Assembly (NCBI GenBank): GCA_934364795.1
Contig: CAKRMK010000004.1
Coordinates: 68,850 to 132,849 of the forward strand
Direction: 5' to 3'
From: an uncultured Blautia sp.
Lineage (GTDB): Bacteria; Bacillota; Clostridia; Lachnospirales; Lachnospiraceae
Length of the DNA: 64,000 bases
Part shown: one piece after another, positions 25,438-34,533 of the stretch
How the letters are laid out: each line of letters begins with the position of its first letter
Position numbering within the stretch: the first letter of the stretch is position 1
Made by a program: the position numbers and the translations under genes
Notes under the pieces: model-generated
The model's database searches: none
Told to the model about the DNA's origin: nothing
Seen by the model: only the letters and a program-made list of their open reading frames with translations

Positions 25438-26688
25438 TCAAGGACGAATCTGCCCGCTTCCGTAAATGATATATTTTGTGGAAGTAAGTGCCAGAAGTCC
25501 CATAGGTCCTCTTGCATGAAGCTTCTGTGTGCTGATTCCGATTTCTGCTCCAAAACCAAATTCAAAGCCGTCTGTAAATCTGGTAGATGCATTTACATAA
25601 ACAGCAGCAGCATCTACTTCATCCAGGAATTTCTGTGCATGTGTATAATCATTGGTAATGATTGCTTCTGAATGTCCTGTATTGTATTTATTAATATGGT
25701 CAATTGCCTCTTCTACTGAATCAACAACTTTAATAGAGAGGATATAGTCCAGATATTCTGTTCCCCAGTCATCTTCTGTGGCAGCAACAGCATCTGGAAT
25801 GAGAGCTTTTCCTCTGGAGTCAGCCCGCATTTCTACATTCTTTTCTCTAAGGCGCTGTGCAAGTACAGGCAAAAAGGCTTCCTTCACCTTTTCATGAACC
25901 AGCAGAGATTCGCAGGCATTACATACTCCCACTCTCTGGGTCTTTGCATTCATTACGATATCTGCTGCCATCTTAAGATCAGCTGTCTCATCTACATAGA
26001 TATGGCAGTTACCGGTTCCGGTTTCGATTACCGGAATGGTACTGTTATTAACTACTGCCTTGATCAGCCCCCTGCCACCCCGGGGAATGAGAACATCCAC
26101 ATATTCATTCATTTTCATAAATTCAGATGCAGTTTCCCGGGAAGTATCTGCAATAAGCAGAATCGCATCCGGTGTAATTCCATTTTCCTCCAGAGTCCTG
26201 CGGATACAGTCTACAATCGCTGTATTAGAATGGATTGCATCACTTCCGCCCTTTAAAATAACCGCATTTCCAGTCTTAAAACAAAGAGCAAAGGCATCTG
26301 CTGTTACATTTGGCCTGGCTTCATAAATAATTCCGATTACGCCCAAAGGCACCCTTTTCTGACCGATCAAAAGTCCGTTGGGGCGTTTCTTCATTCCGGT
26401 CACTTCCCCAATGGGGTCTTCAAGAGCCGCCACCTGGCGAAGTCCCTCTGCCATTCCCTGGATTCTGTCACCATTAAGCATCAGGCGATCCACAAGACCT
26501 TCTGGCATCTGGTTCTTCCTGCCATTTTCCACATCAATGGCATTGGCTGCAAGAAGTTCGCTGGAATGTTCTACAAGGCTGTCAGCCACTGCCTCCAGAA
26601 TCTGATTTTTCCTGGCTGTGTCAAGGTTCCGGAGAACTACTTCAGCTTCTTTCGCATGTTTTCCAAGAGTTTCAAGCATTTCATTCAT
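25438..26688 (-). CDS. proA: Glutamate-5-semialdehyde dehydrogenase (gamma-glutamyl phosphate reductase)
   Basis: 416 residues, normal for ProA. The aldehyde-dehydrogenase fold has the nucleotide loop region [11 protein letters not shown] and the catalytic cysteine in [15 protein letters not shown] near residue 256. It reduces gamma-glutamyl phosphate with NADPH, the second step of proline synthesis. Its ATG follows the TAA of the fau gene directly, so it is coupled to the upstream genes in the proB-ynzC-fau-proA operon. Confidence 0.95.
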   Translation of the reverse strand: MNEMLETLGKHAKEAEVVLRNLDTARKNQILEAVADSLVEHSSELLAANAIDVENGRKNQMPEGLVDRLMLNGDRIQGMAEGLRQVAALEDPIGEVTGMKKRPNGLLIGQKRVPLGVIGIIYEARPNVTADAFALCFKTGNAVILKGGSDAIHSNTAIVDCIRRTLEENGITPDAILLIADTSRETASEFMKMNEYVDVLIPRGGRGLIKAVVNNSTIPVIETGTGNCHIYVDETADLKMAADIVMNAKTQRVGVCNACESLLVHEKVKEAFLPVLAQRLREKNVEMRADSRGKALIPDAVAATEDDWGTEYLDYILSIKVVDSVEEAIDHINKYNTGHSEAIITNDYTHAQKFLDEVDAAAVYVNASTRFTDGFEFGFGAEIGISTQKLHARGPMGLLALTSTKYIIYGSGQIRP

Positions 26689-27252
26689 TTATTCGTCCCC
26701 CTCCAGTAAAAAGGTGTCACTCTCTGTCACTATAATCTGCGGGCAGATGTCTGTAGGCTCTGTGGGAACCTTATCCATAATCTGAAAATCAAAAGCGACT
26801 GCCACCCGCAGGATATCAGGATGTTTTTCCAGAAAGCGGTCATAAAAGCCTCCGCCATATCCCACCCTGTGATTGTCTCTGTCAAATGCAACGCCAGGCA
26901 TGATCATCAGTGCATTCTCCCAGCTGACTGTATCACCGCGCACAGGCTCCGGAATCCCGAAATATCCCGGCTCCAGCTGTCCAAAATCTGTAAAGTGGTA
27001 AAATATCATGTCCTTTCCCACAACTTTTGGAACTGCCACTTCCTTACCGGTCTTCCATGCTTCTTCAATAAGAAAACGGGTCATAACCTCATGGTTATAA
27101 TCTGCATAGGCCATGATCCTCTTCGCCTGGATAAATTCCGGAAGCTGTGTCAGCCTGTGTGTAAGTTCAATACTTAATTCCCGGATCTGCTGATCTGTAT
27201 ACTGCTTCCTGGCTGTAAAAATCTTTTTCCTAATGGCTCTTTTTTCTTCCAT
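26689..27252 (-). CDS. fau: 5-formyltetrahydrofolate cyclo-ligase
   Basis: 187 residues from ATG 27252 (GGAGAAAGAT before it); a TTG four codons earlier is less likely. Signature features are the N-terminal RKKIFTARKQ basic helix, the substrate region PGVAFDRDNHRVGYGGGFYD near residues 125-144, and the C-terminal PTEPTD segment. It converts 5-formyl-THF to 5,10-methenyl-THF using ATP. It overlaps ynzC by 23 bases and abuts proA. The link to proline synthesis is positional only. Confidence 0.93.
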   Translation of the reverse strand: MEEKRAIRKKIFTARKQYTDQQIRELSIELTHRLTQLPEFIQAKRIMAYADYNHEVMTRFLIEEAWKTGKEVAVPKVVGKDMIFYHFTDFGQLEPGYFGIPEPVRGDTVSWENALMIMPGVAFDRDNHRVGYGGGFYDRFLEKHPDILRVAVAFDFQIMDKVPTEPTDICPQIIVTESDTFLLEGDE

Positions 27253-27451
27253 ATCTTTCTCCAAGATTAACGATTGTGCCGTCTGGTTCTTTCACATCAA
27301 TATTATCAAGCTGGTTACGCAGGTTCAGCTTAATTGTGGCAATGTATTCCCTGCGGAGCAGTGCCTGCTCCTCTTTCTCTTTTTCTGTAAGGCCTTCACT
27401 TTTGGCTTTATGATGTAATTCATTAATTCTGGCAATTTTACTGCTGTCCAT
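27230..27451 (-). CDS. ynzC: DUF896 (YnzC-type) small protein
   Basis: 73 residues from the second of two close ATGs (27451), which has AAGGAG seven bases before it. The family pattern is KIARINELHHKAKSEGLTEK, EEQALLRREYIATIKLNLRN and a C-terminal DGTI-x-NLGE. Members are small two-helix proteins, in Bacillus linked to the SOS response, without a known activity. The 3' end overlaps fau in another frame. Confidence 0.88.
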   Translation of the reverse strand: MDSSKIARINELHHKAKSEGLTEKEKEEQALLRREYIATIKLNLRNQLDNIDVKEPDGTIVNLGERYGRKKSH

Positions 27452-27507
27452 AATCATACTCCTTCTGTAAATTTCTCTGTAAACTTCACTTGTCCTTTCA
27501 GACAGCT

Positions 27508-28365
27508 TTATAATAACTTTTCAATATAATCAATCAGATAAAATTCTTCCTGTTTCTGTCCTACAAACAAGGTACCACAGGTATCCCCCTCCACAATGCG
27601 GTGAATATTATGAAAATCTCCTCCGTTGGCAATAACCATGTCTGCACCTGCCGCAGTTGCGATTCTGGCCGCAGTAAGTTTTGTTACCATTCCACCGGTA
27701 CCAACTTTACTGCCAGTGGAGCCTTTCCCCATATTAAGGAGATTTTCATCCAGGTGTTCTACTGTATCAATAAAACGGGCATCCGGGTTTGTATTGGGAT
27801 CATCTGTAAACAATCCGTCAATATCTGACATAAGGATCAGAAGATCAGCGCCTATCAGAGCAGCAACCACTGCTGAAAGGGTATCATTATCTCCAAATTT
27901 CTCCAGAGACTGCAGCTCATAGGTGGAAATAGAGTCATTTTCATTTACGATAGGAATAACTCCCATAGACAACAGCTCATTAAAGGTGTTTTCTGCATTT
28001 TTGCGGTTAGCATTATTGACCATTGTATTTTTGGTCATCAGAATCTGACCTGCCATCTGGTTATATTCTCCAAAAAGCTTCTGATAAATCATCATCAGTC
28101 TGGCCTGTCCTACAGCGGCGCATGCCTGTTTCTGCCGTGGCTGCTGTGGCTTCTCCTTAAATCCCAGAGCAGCTGCACCAACTGCAATAGCTCCGGAGGA
28201 TACCAGAACCACATCTTTTCCTTGATTGCGAAGATCTCCAAGCTCTCTTACAAGAACCTCCAGCTTCCGAAGATTCAGTCTTCCCGTCTGTGGATGTGTA
28301 AGTGAAGAACTTCCTATTTTGATTACAATACGTTTTTTCTCTTTCAGTCTTTCCCGGTAATTCAT
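27508..28365 (-). CDS. proB: Glutamate 5-kinase, short form without PUA domain
   Basis: 285 residues. The amino-acid kinase fold has VIKIGSSSLTHPQTG at the start, LVSSGAIAVGAAAL, NENDSIS, FGDNDTLSA and GTGGMVTKL near 215. It phosphorylates glutamate at the first, usually proline-inhibited step. The C-terminal PUA domain found in Escherichia coli ProB (367 residues) is absent, as in several Firmicutes. Start is ATG 28365 with CGGAG nine bases earlier. First gene of the proline operon. Confidence 0.94.
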   Translation of the reverse strand: MNYRERLKEKKRIVIKIGSSSLTHPQTGRLNLRKLEVLVRELGDLRNQGKDVVLVSSGAIAVGAAALGFKEKPQQPRQKQACAAVGQARLMMIYQKLFGEYNQMAGQILMTKNTMVNNANRKNAENTFNELLSMGVIPIVNENDSISTYELQSLEKFGDNDTLSAVVAALIGADLLILMSDIDGLFTDDPNTNPDARFIDTVEHLDENLLNMGKGSTGSKVGTGGMVTKLTAARIATAAGADMVIANGGDFHNIHRIVEGDTCGTLFVGQKQEEFYLIDYIEKLL

Positions 28366-28522
28366 CTTTTTCAACTCCGTTAATATATTTCAGTTTCTTA
28401 TCTTACATCATTTTCGCCGGTTCGTCCATGTTTTTTCAAAGGCCTTATAAGATTTCAAAAAAATTTCACATTTTATCTTTCAAAGACTTCTTGTAAAAAA
28501 CTTTCTGCTAACATCTTTATAC

Positions 28523-28566
28523 AAAAAAAGAACGCCAAATATATAGATATATATCCAGCGTTCTTT
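28523..28566 (-). terminator. Terminator after the DUF3048 gene
   Basis: On the minus strand AAAGAACGCT and the inverse GGCGTTCTTT flank an AT-rich inner palindrome (ATATATAT), followed by seven T. It lies about 45 bases after the stop of the gene at 28612. Confidence 0.8.
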
Positions 28567-28611
28567 CCCTCTCTAAATAAAAATCACAATATAAATCGGA
28601 TATTTTCCACC

Positions 28612-29625
28612 TTACTGTAAAGATACAGAATCAACAGAATCATTCAGTACGATTTCAACCCACGTCTTGCCTGGATTTAACTGAATCTCCTGATCATTAG
28701 AATCATAGTAGTGTGTGGTTCCCCACTGGGAATCTTTTGTCCAGTGAATATCAATTGCTTTACCACGGGTAATGTATTTGCCCTCGCCGCCAGACTGTGT
28801 ATCCACATTCAGGTATCCGTTTGGATCGTATGGCTGATATGCAGAATACTGAAGAATAATATTCTCGCAGGTAAGCTGCTCTCCGGTAAGCTCGTCTACA
28901 TGAGGCGCATCAAACTGGAAACGGCTGTATTCCTTCGTGTCTGCATTATACTCAAACCATGGATGATTATAAGTAAAGTTGTCAAGCTTAACAACATTTG
29001 CAGATACACCATCGTCCAGTGCAATCTCTGTACCTTCCGGAGCAAACTGATAATGTCCGGTATAGTCATCCTTGTACTGCTGGCTGTATCCCTTGCTTTC
29101 AATTCCAGCCTGAAGATGTGCTGCATCTGTATAAGCATTGTGCGGTGCCACACGGTCTGTGCTTCGGTAATATGCATTTCCCATAGTCAGTCCGTTCAGG
29201 TTATCAATCAGGTGCTGATCCAGATACTGAAGGGCATATACAGCCTGTCCGTAATGTGCATAAATAGCATCAAACTCATTTGCATAGAACAGATAATAAT
29301 CACGGCAGCTTCTTACAGAACCGATTCTTCCAAGATTATCATAGTCCTCAATCAGTGCCATAAGACGGGTGATGCTTCCCTCTACAGGTGCTTCGTAAAT
29401 AACGCCTGCATTTCCGGTTCCGCTCTGTGGAGCACCATTAATGTCATTTCCCATCATAACTGCAATCGGGCGTCTCCTGCCGATGCTCTCCGGCACATCC
29501 TCTCCGGTAAGATAACTTTTGACCGTAGCTTCTGTACTCTCCTCTGCCTGTACTGATACTGCTGATCCTGCGAGTGCACATGAAAGTAACACTCCTGTGA
29601 GAAGTTTAAATATTTTTCTCTTCAT
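28612..29625 (-). CDS. Secreted DUF3048 (YerB-type) protein
   Basis: 337 residues with a signal peptide (MKRKIFKLLTGVLLSCALAG, cleavage near AQAEES; no lipobox at the cleavage site). It follows the DUF3048 pattern: RRPIAVMMGNDINGAPQSG, then EAPVEGSITRLMALIED, GSVRSCRDYYLFYANEFDAI and the second domain with WVEIVLNDS at the end. The family is found in spore-forming Firmicutes and is of unknown role (YerB, partner of a germination or helicase-associated locus in Bacillus). It is followed by a terminator and stands alone. Confidence 0.88.
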   Translation of the reverse strand: MKRKIFKLLTGVLLSCALAGSAVSVQAEESTEATVKSYLTGEDVPESIGRRRPIAVMMGNDINGAPQSGTGNAGVIYEAPVEGSITRLMALIEDYDNLGRIGSVRSCRDYYLFYANEFDAIYAHYGQAVYALQYLDQHLIDNLNGLTMGNAYYRSTDRVAPHNAYTDAAHLQAGIESKGYSQQYKDDYTGHYQFAPEGTEIALDDGVSANVVKLDNFTYNHPWFEYNADTKEYSRFQFDAPHVDELTGEQLTCENIILQYSAYQPYDPNGYLNVDTQSGGEGKYITRGKAIDIHWTKDSQWGTTHYYDSNDQEIQLNPGKTWVEIVLNDSVDSVSLQ

Positions 29626-29683
29626 GTCTTCTCCTCCTTATGTTTATATTTAACCTTCTAACTGATAAGAAGCTAAAGGGTTA

Positions 29684-30181
29684 TTAACGTGTAATTCCAA
29701 GCTCATCCAGTGCTTTTGCCTGTCTTGCTTCCATATCTGCTGCCTCATCCGGTGTCATATGGTCGTATCCCAGAAGATGAAGCATACTGTGTGCTACCAG
29801 AAAGCAGAACTCACGTTTCACACTGTGTCCATATTCCTCTGCCTGTGCTGCTGCCCTCTCTGCAGAGATCATAATATCTCCAAGAAGCAGCTCTCCACTG
29901 TCCAGATCAAAACAGGATTCATCGTCTTCTGCCACAGAATAGTCTGCCGGTGTCTCAAAAGGAAGCATTGGAAAAGAAAGTACATCAGTGGCTCTCTCAA
30001 TTCCTCGAAATTCTGTATTCACCCGTTTGATCTCTTCGTTATCTGTAAGCACCAGATTCACCTGTGCATCCCATGGACATTTCTCCATATCAAGCACTTT
30101 CTCTGCAACGATTTTTGCAAGAGCCGGACAGTCAAGTCCCAGGTCAAAATCTGTCTCACATTCATATTCAATTGTTACCAA
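29684..30181 (-). CDS. ybeY: Endoribonuclease / rRNA maturation factor YbeY
   Basis: 165 residues using TTG 30181, which follows AGGAGG with eight bases of spacing; upstream in-frame starts have none. The zinc motif HSMLHLLGYDH near residue 135 is intact, and RGIERATDVLSFP precedes it. It acts in 16S rRNA 3'-end maturation and ribosome quality control. In Bacillus and relatives it lies just after phoH, as here (phoH stop to ybeY start is about 200 bases). Confidence 0.95.
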   Translation of the reverse strand: MVTIEYECETDFDLGLDCPALAKIVAEKVLDMEKCPWDAQVNLVLTDNEEIKRVNTEFRGIERATDVLSFPMLPFETPADYSVAEDDESCFDLDSGELLLGDIMISAERAAAQAEEYGHSVKREFCFLVAHSMLHLLGYDHMTPDEAADMEARQAKALDELGITR

Positions 30182-30379
30182 CTTCTTATCCTCCTGATAT
30201 GCTGCCAGCTTACAGAGTCTCAAAACGCTCTGCAAATTACAACATACAAATTATATTATATTTTATCATATCATCCGAAATATTCTGTAAAATTCAGTTT
30301 TCAAGCTATTATATTTGGCAATACATTTAACAAACTCACAGATTATCATATGATTGTTTCTCTAAGCATTCTTCAGATA

Positions 30380-31399
30380 CTATTTACCGGAACGGCGTAC
30401 TGCCTTTCTCTGGGAACGTTCTGCTGTCCTGGCTTCTTCTTTTTCAAATGCTTTTACAATATCCTTCACGATCTTACAGCGGACAACGTCTCTGTTGGTC
30501 AGGGAAATTGTTGCAATATCGTCTACATTTTTCAGAATGGACGCACATTTCTGAAGTCCTGAATCCGTCTCCTTGGAAAGGTCGATCTGTGTAATATCTC
30601 CGGTAAGGATCATCTTGGAACCTGTTCCGATACGGGTCAGTGCCATCTTCAAAATAGGGAGTGTGGCATTCTGGCTCTCATCTATGATGATCATACTGTT
30701 ATTCAGTGTACGGCCTCGCATGTAGGCAAGAGGTGCTACCTCAATGATCCCTCTCTCCCTTAACTTCGCTGCCTGATCCGGGCCAAACACATCGTTCAAT
30801 GCATCATACAATGGTTTCAGATAGGGATCAACCTTCTCCTGAAGATCTCCCGGGAGAAATCCAAGCTTCTCTCCAGCTTCAATGGCCGGGCGGCTTAAGA
30901 TGATTCTCTCGATCTCATCATTTCTGTATAATTCTGCAGCATAGGCAACTGCCAGATAAGTCTTACCGGTACCTGCAGGTCCGATACAGATTGTTACTGT
31001 ATTATTCTTCAGCGCATTTATATAATTCTTCTGACCAATCGTCTTGGTACGGATGGGAATGTTCTTATAATTAAGGGTAACTGCATCTCCTAACACCTTG
31101 CGGGTACTGTCTGCTATATCCTCTTCTGGCTCTTCTTCTCCATCTGCCTCGTCCAGAAAACGATGAATCATATCCACGGAAAGCTGCTGTTGTTTATCCA
31201 GAGCCTCCTGCATAGCTTCAATGATATTTACCGCCGCGCCAATCTTACCGTCATTGGTACCGCTTACTGTGATACAGGAATTTCGCTGGGTAATGGATAC
31301 ACCAAGTCTTTTCTCGATCACCTTAATCAGCTTGTCATTTATGCCGAAAAGCTCCTGTAAAATGTCTAATGAGTCAATCTCTATATTCGCGGATTTCAA
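30380..31399 (-). CDS. phoH: PhoH-family ATPase
   Basis: 339 residues from TTG 31399, after AAGGAGGAGC. An N-terminal KH-like region (20-100) precedes the ATPase with Walker A GPAGTGKTYLAV near 138 and Walker B MIIIDESQNAT near 232. PhoH-like proteins are RNA-linked ATPases and pair with YbeY in rRNA processing. Gene order yqfC, yqfD, (insertion), phoH, ybeY matches the Bacillus cluster apart from the inserted genes. Confidence 0.93.
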   Translation of the reverse strand: MKSANIEIDSLDILQELFGINDKLIKVIEKRLGVSITQRNSCITVSGTNDGKIGAAVNIIEAMQEALDKQQQLSVDMIHRFLDEADGEEEPEEDIADSTRKVLGDAVTLNYKNIPIRTKTIGQKNYINALKNNTVTICIGPAGTGKTYLAVAYAAELYRNDEIERIILSRPAIEAGEKLGFLPGDLQEKVDPYLKPLYDALNDVFGPDQAAKLRERGIIEVAPLAYMRGRTLNNSMIIIDESQNATLPILKMALTRIGTGSKMILTGDITQIDLSKETDSGLQKCASILKNVDDIATISLTNRDVVRCKIVKDIVKAFEKEEARTAERSQRKAVRRSGK

Positions 31400-31476
31400 A
31401 AATGCTCCTCCTTGTGTCTTTTCAAAAATATGTCTGTATAAAATTATACCACCCCGGGAACAGGTTTTCAACTTGT

Positions 31477-31521
31477 AAAAAAAGAAAGAACCGCGCCAAC
31501 AGCACAGCTCTTTCTTTTTTT
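31477..31521. terminator. Terminator between DUF362 gene and phoH
   Basis: AAAAAAGAAAGA and TCTTTCTTTTTT pair perfectly at the base of a hairpin, with T-tracts on both strands. It ends the DUF362 transcript on the minus strand and separates it from phoH. Confidence 0.8.
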
Positions 31522-31527
31522 ATATCT

Positions 31528-32532
31528 TTATTCAGCTGTAAATGGAACAACATCTTTTACAGCATCGGCAGGAGAAATCTCGGCATCCTCATTATCAATA
31601 TCAATAAGGTGATATCTGTCATTTCCCATGCCTATTTCTTTCATATAACTAAGCTGTCTAAGTCCGTGACGGGTAGTCATACGCTCGCATAAAGCCTTTC
31701 TGTCATCATCTTTTAGTGCAAAAACAAGATCAACAGAAGCCTGATCCACTGCCAGAATATCAGTGGATGCAACAATTCCGATATTCGGGGTTACAACAGG
31801 CTCTGCCCCTACGCCCTCGCAGTCACAGGATACAGACATATTACGCAGACAGTTGATAAATGTAATATTTTTTCCAAAGTGATCTACTGTGGCTTTGGAG
31901 GATTCTGTGATTCGCTCCATCAGCTCCTCTTCTGCAATGCTCCAGAGATTATCAGAGCCCTTCACAGTATGGATCATGCCTTTTCCAATACGTCCGTCTG
32001 CACAGCCGATTCCAATATTTTTGTTGGAGCCGCCAAAGCCACCCATTGTATGACCTTTAAAATGAGTCAGAACCAAAAGAGAATCATAATTTACAATATG
32101 TCCGCCCATTGTCATATGGTCAAACCATTTTCCATCCTTAACCGGAAGATCAACCGTTCCCTCTTCATCCATAATATCAACCGGGCAGAAGGTCCAGCCA
32201 TTTACCTTCAGAGTCTCTCTGTGCTGCTCTGTAGTATAACGGTCACCTTCATAGTATGTATTGGTCTCTACAATCGTTCCCTCCGGGATCTCTGTCTTTA
32301 TCAGATTCTCCACCCAGGGACGGGGAATAATATTCGGTCCGTGCTTCTCACCTGTATGAAGCTTGATTCCAATCCTTCCGGTCATGTTCTCATTAACCCG
32401 CTTATACAGCTTCTGCAATCCCTCCGGGGAAAGATCTCTGGTAAAGTAAACAGTAGATACTTCTCCTGAACGCTCCTCGTATGGGACATAATGCTCTCCA
32501 CCTTTACCTGGCACTATTTTCTTATGATCCAT
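31528..32532 (-). CDS. DUF362-domain protein
   Basis: 334 residues from ATG 32532 after AGGAGGTTTTGACA. The DUF362 pattern is clear: IGIKLHTGEKHGPNIIPRPW, VETNTYYEGDR, THFKGHTMGGFGGSNKNIGI, GCADGRIGKGMIHT. Many members carry a C-terminal ferredoxin; here the C-terminus lacks a CxxCxxC motif, so this is the ferredoxin-free form. Its role is unknown, often linked to iron-sulfur or redox metabolism. It lies among inserted genes between yqfD and phoH and ends with its own terminator. Confidence 0.85.
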   Translation of the reverse strand: MDHKKIVPGKGGEHYVPYEERSGEVSTVYFTRDLSPEGLQKLYKRVNENMTGRIGIKLHTGEKHGPNIIPRPWVENLIKTEIPEGTIVETNTYYEGDRYTTEQHRETLKVNGWTFCPVDIMDEEGTVDLPVKDGKWFDHMTMGGHIVNYDSLLVLTHFKGHTMGGFGGSNKNIGIGCADGRIGKGMIHTVKGSDNLWSIAEEELMERITESSKATVDHFGKNITFINCLRNMSVSCDCEGVGAEPVVTPNIGIVASTDILAVDQASVDLVFALKDDDRKALCERMTTRHGLRQLSYMKEIGMGNDRYHLIDIDNEDAEISPADAVKDVVPFTAE

Positions 32533-32597
32533 TGTCAAAACCTCCTGTAAAAAACATGGTATATTTTAACTTTGTATTCAATTATAGGCCTTAAACC

Positions 32598-33557
32598 TTA
32601 CTTTAAGTCAAGAAATTTTTCATTATAATTCTGATGTTCCCTTTTTTGCTCATACATGATAAGGTCTGCCTGATGCAGAACTTCGTTTATGGAAACAGTG
32701 CCGTGCTCTTCCGGAATTTCCACCAGTCCGAAGCTGAAGCCCTTGGCATAGGGATGTCCCTTTTCACTGCCAAAAATAGACTGCATGCGTTTCAGCTTCT
32801 GGCGGGCTTTTTTCTCCGTACAGTTTCTAAGGATAATACAGAATTCGTCACCACCGATACGGGCAAATATGTCCTCTTCACGGATATGAAACCGTACTGT
32901 ATCTGCAAAATAACGGATGTACCAGTCTCCTTCTATATGTCCAAATGTATCATTTACCTGTTTCAGGTGGTCCAGGTCACAGTAACAAAATACACAGCGT
33001 CCCGGATCTGCCAGGGCTTCCTCTGCTTTTTCCAGAAAGAAATGACGGTTGCCAATTCCGGTAAGTGAATCCTGGTAGGCCTCTGTCTCCAGCCTTGCCT
33101 CTCTTGCCATAAGCAGCTGGTTACACCGCTCCATCTGGCTTGCGTGATCCTTTTCAGCTTCTGCTTTCTTGCGGAGATAAAGCTCCCTTTCCCGCAGCTG
33201 CCTGGTCATGGTATTAAACGCATCGGAAAACTCTCCCAGAAACGATACATTCTGGGTATAGTCCCCCTTTGCCACCTGCTTTGCCTGCCAGGTCAGATGA
33301 TTCAGATTTGCATGAAGATTTTTCAGATTTTCACACAAAAAATTGTCTCTGTCAGGAACAGATGCAGAAAGCTGTCCCTTGGACAAGGACTCTGAATATT
33401 CTTTCATTTCCACTACTGCATGCTCCAGAAACTGCAGTCCCATTCCAAGCTTTTGGTAAGGCTCATCTAATTCTTTAATATCCAGCGTTTTTACTTTGGA
33501 GTCATATAAAATGCTCCGCAGATATTCAAATAATAATTCACAGTTCTTATCTTCCAT
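32598..33557 (-). CDS. Diguanylate cyclase (GGDEF), cytoplasmic
   Basis: 319 residues. No membrane helix. Residues 1-150 are largely helical with a HAMP-like piece (AKGDYTQNVSFLGEFSDAFN) and a coiled coil (RERELYLRKKAEAEKDH). The GGDEF domain follows, with FARIGGDEF near 232, so the active-site signature is intact and c-di-GMP synthesis is likely. An inhibitory I-site (RxxD five residues before) is not obvious. It is 51 bases downstream of a V4R-domain gene, which probably supplies the sensor input. Confidence 0.9.
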   Translation of the reverse strand: MEDKNCELLFEYLRSILYDSKVKTLDIKELDEPYQKLGMGLQFLEHAVVEMKEYSESLSKGQLSASVPDRDNFLCENLKNLHANLNHLTWQAKQVAKGDYTQNVSFLGEFSDAFNTMTRQLRERELYLRKKAEAEKDHASQMERCNQLLMAREARLETEAYQDSLTGIGNRHFFLEKAEEALADPGRCVFCYCDLDHLKQVNDTFGHIEGDWYIRYFADTVRFHIREEDIFARIGGDEFCIILRNCTEKKARQKLKRMQSIFGSEKGHPYAKGFSFGLVEIPEEHGTVSINEVLHQADLIMYEQKREHQNYNEKFLDLK

Positions 33558-33607
33558 TCAGGAAACCCAACTTACTTTCTCGTTTCTTGCCTACGCTATT
33601 TATTTTC

Positions 33608-34141
33608 CTATTCTACGTTTGCATGGAAACGGCAAACACGATCGCCTGTTGCCCAGCAGTCAACCTCCACTGCAGTATAAAGCTTTCCGGAATATACAGA
33701 TAAAATTCCGGAAATAAATCCTTCATCATAGTTACATACAGTTTCGCCCAGCACCGGAAGTCCGGAACAGTCTGCGTCCTCTGCTACAGTAAGAATGATC
33801 TTGCCACTTTCTTCGTCTACATTTTCAATACGCAGCACGCCAATTTTCAGCTCCTGAAGCTTCTTCTGAAGCTCACTTACAAATTCATCAAGGGGCGGGT
33901 TAAGATTCAGCATATGCTTTGCAAAATATTCTCCTGCCATACGGCCTGCCTTACGGAAAATATCCACCTGCGCCTCTTTCCCATAGCGGCGGCAAAGCTC
34001 CTCTTTCAGAGAATATTCCAGCATTCTGTATACAAGGACCGGAAGCTCCTCTCCAAGATTTTCCCGGCTTTTCTCATCATATTGCAGGTATTCTTCAAAA
34101 CTGATGGGTTTTCTGTCTGCCATAAAAATATTGTTTTCCAT
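33608..34141 (-). CDS. V4R (4-vinyl reductase) domain sensor protein
   Basis: 177 residues from ATG 34141 with AAAGGA before it; a TTG eight codons earlier is less likely. Residues 60-175 follow the V4R pattern, ending CWATGDRVCRFHANV; this is a small ligand-binding fold found in transcription and signalling proteins. The N-terminal 50 residues (FEEYLQYDEKSRENLG) have no known domain. It sits just before a diguanylate cyclase in the same direction; the ligand is unknown. Gene decay nearby suggests the region is still changing. Confidence 0.8.
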   Translation of the reverse strand: MENNIFMADRKPISFEEYLQYDEKSRENLGEELPVLVYRMLEYSLKEELCRRYGKEAQVDIFRKAGRMAGEYFAKHMLNLNPPLDEFVSELQKKLQELKIGVLRIENVDEESGKIILTVAEDADCSGLPVLGETVCNYDEGFISGILSVYSGKLYTAVEVDCWATGDRVCRFHANVE

Positions 34142-34161
34142 AACTGATCCTTTCTTATCAA

Positions 34162-34446
34162 TCAATAAAAGCCACAGCCATTACGTCCGTTTTCTTTTAT
34201 ATGATACAATGCTTTATCTGCATCCTTCAGAGCGTTCTCACGCCGCCTTGTTTTATTGGCTTCTGTAAAATATAAATCCATATATTTCACTTCTTCCGTC
34301 ATATCATAAAGCCTTACCTGCTCTGACAGATAATCCGAGCCGTCCTGTAACTGCTTGGCAGCATTTTCACAGGTTATGTACTGCTCTGTGGACGTCTTAA
34401 GCACCTGGAATTTCTCTGCATTTTTATTTTTTTCTTCATCCTGCAC
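34162..34446 (-). pseudogene. Remnant of a sensory diguanylate cyclase with an internal deletion
   Basis: 94 codons. Residues 15-72 match a four-helix sensory domain often found outside GGDEF proteins (QYITCENAAKQLQDGSDYL, EANKTRRRENAL). The last 20 residues (DADKALYHIKENGRNGCGFY) match the end of a GGDEF domain. The membrane helices and almost the entire cyclase domain between them are missing, and the join is in frame. The N-terminal membrane helix is also missing. No function expected. Confidence 0.75.
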
Positions 34447-34533
34447 ACCGGCTTTCCAGTTTTTAAATATGCCCCATATCTAACTATTTTAACAAATATT
34501 ACTAAAATTCTCAAGAATTTTTCGCGAAAATTA

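Noticed and set aside
34447..34533. Small Lys-rich frame between the cyclase remnant and yqfD
   Set aside because: No ribosome binding site or similarity; overlaps the pseudogene.
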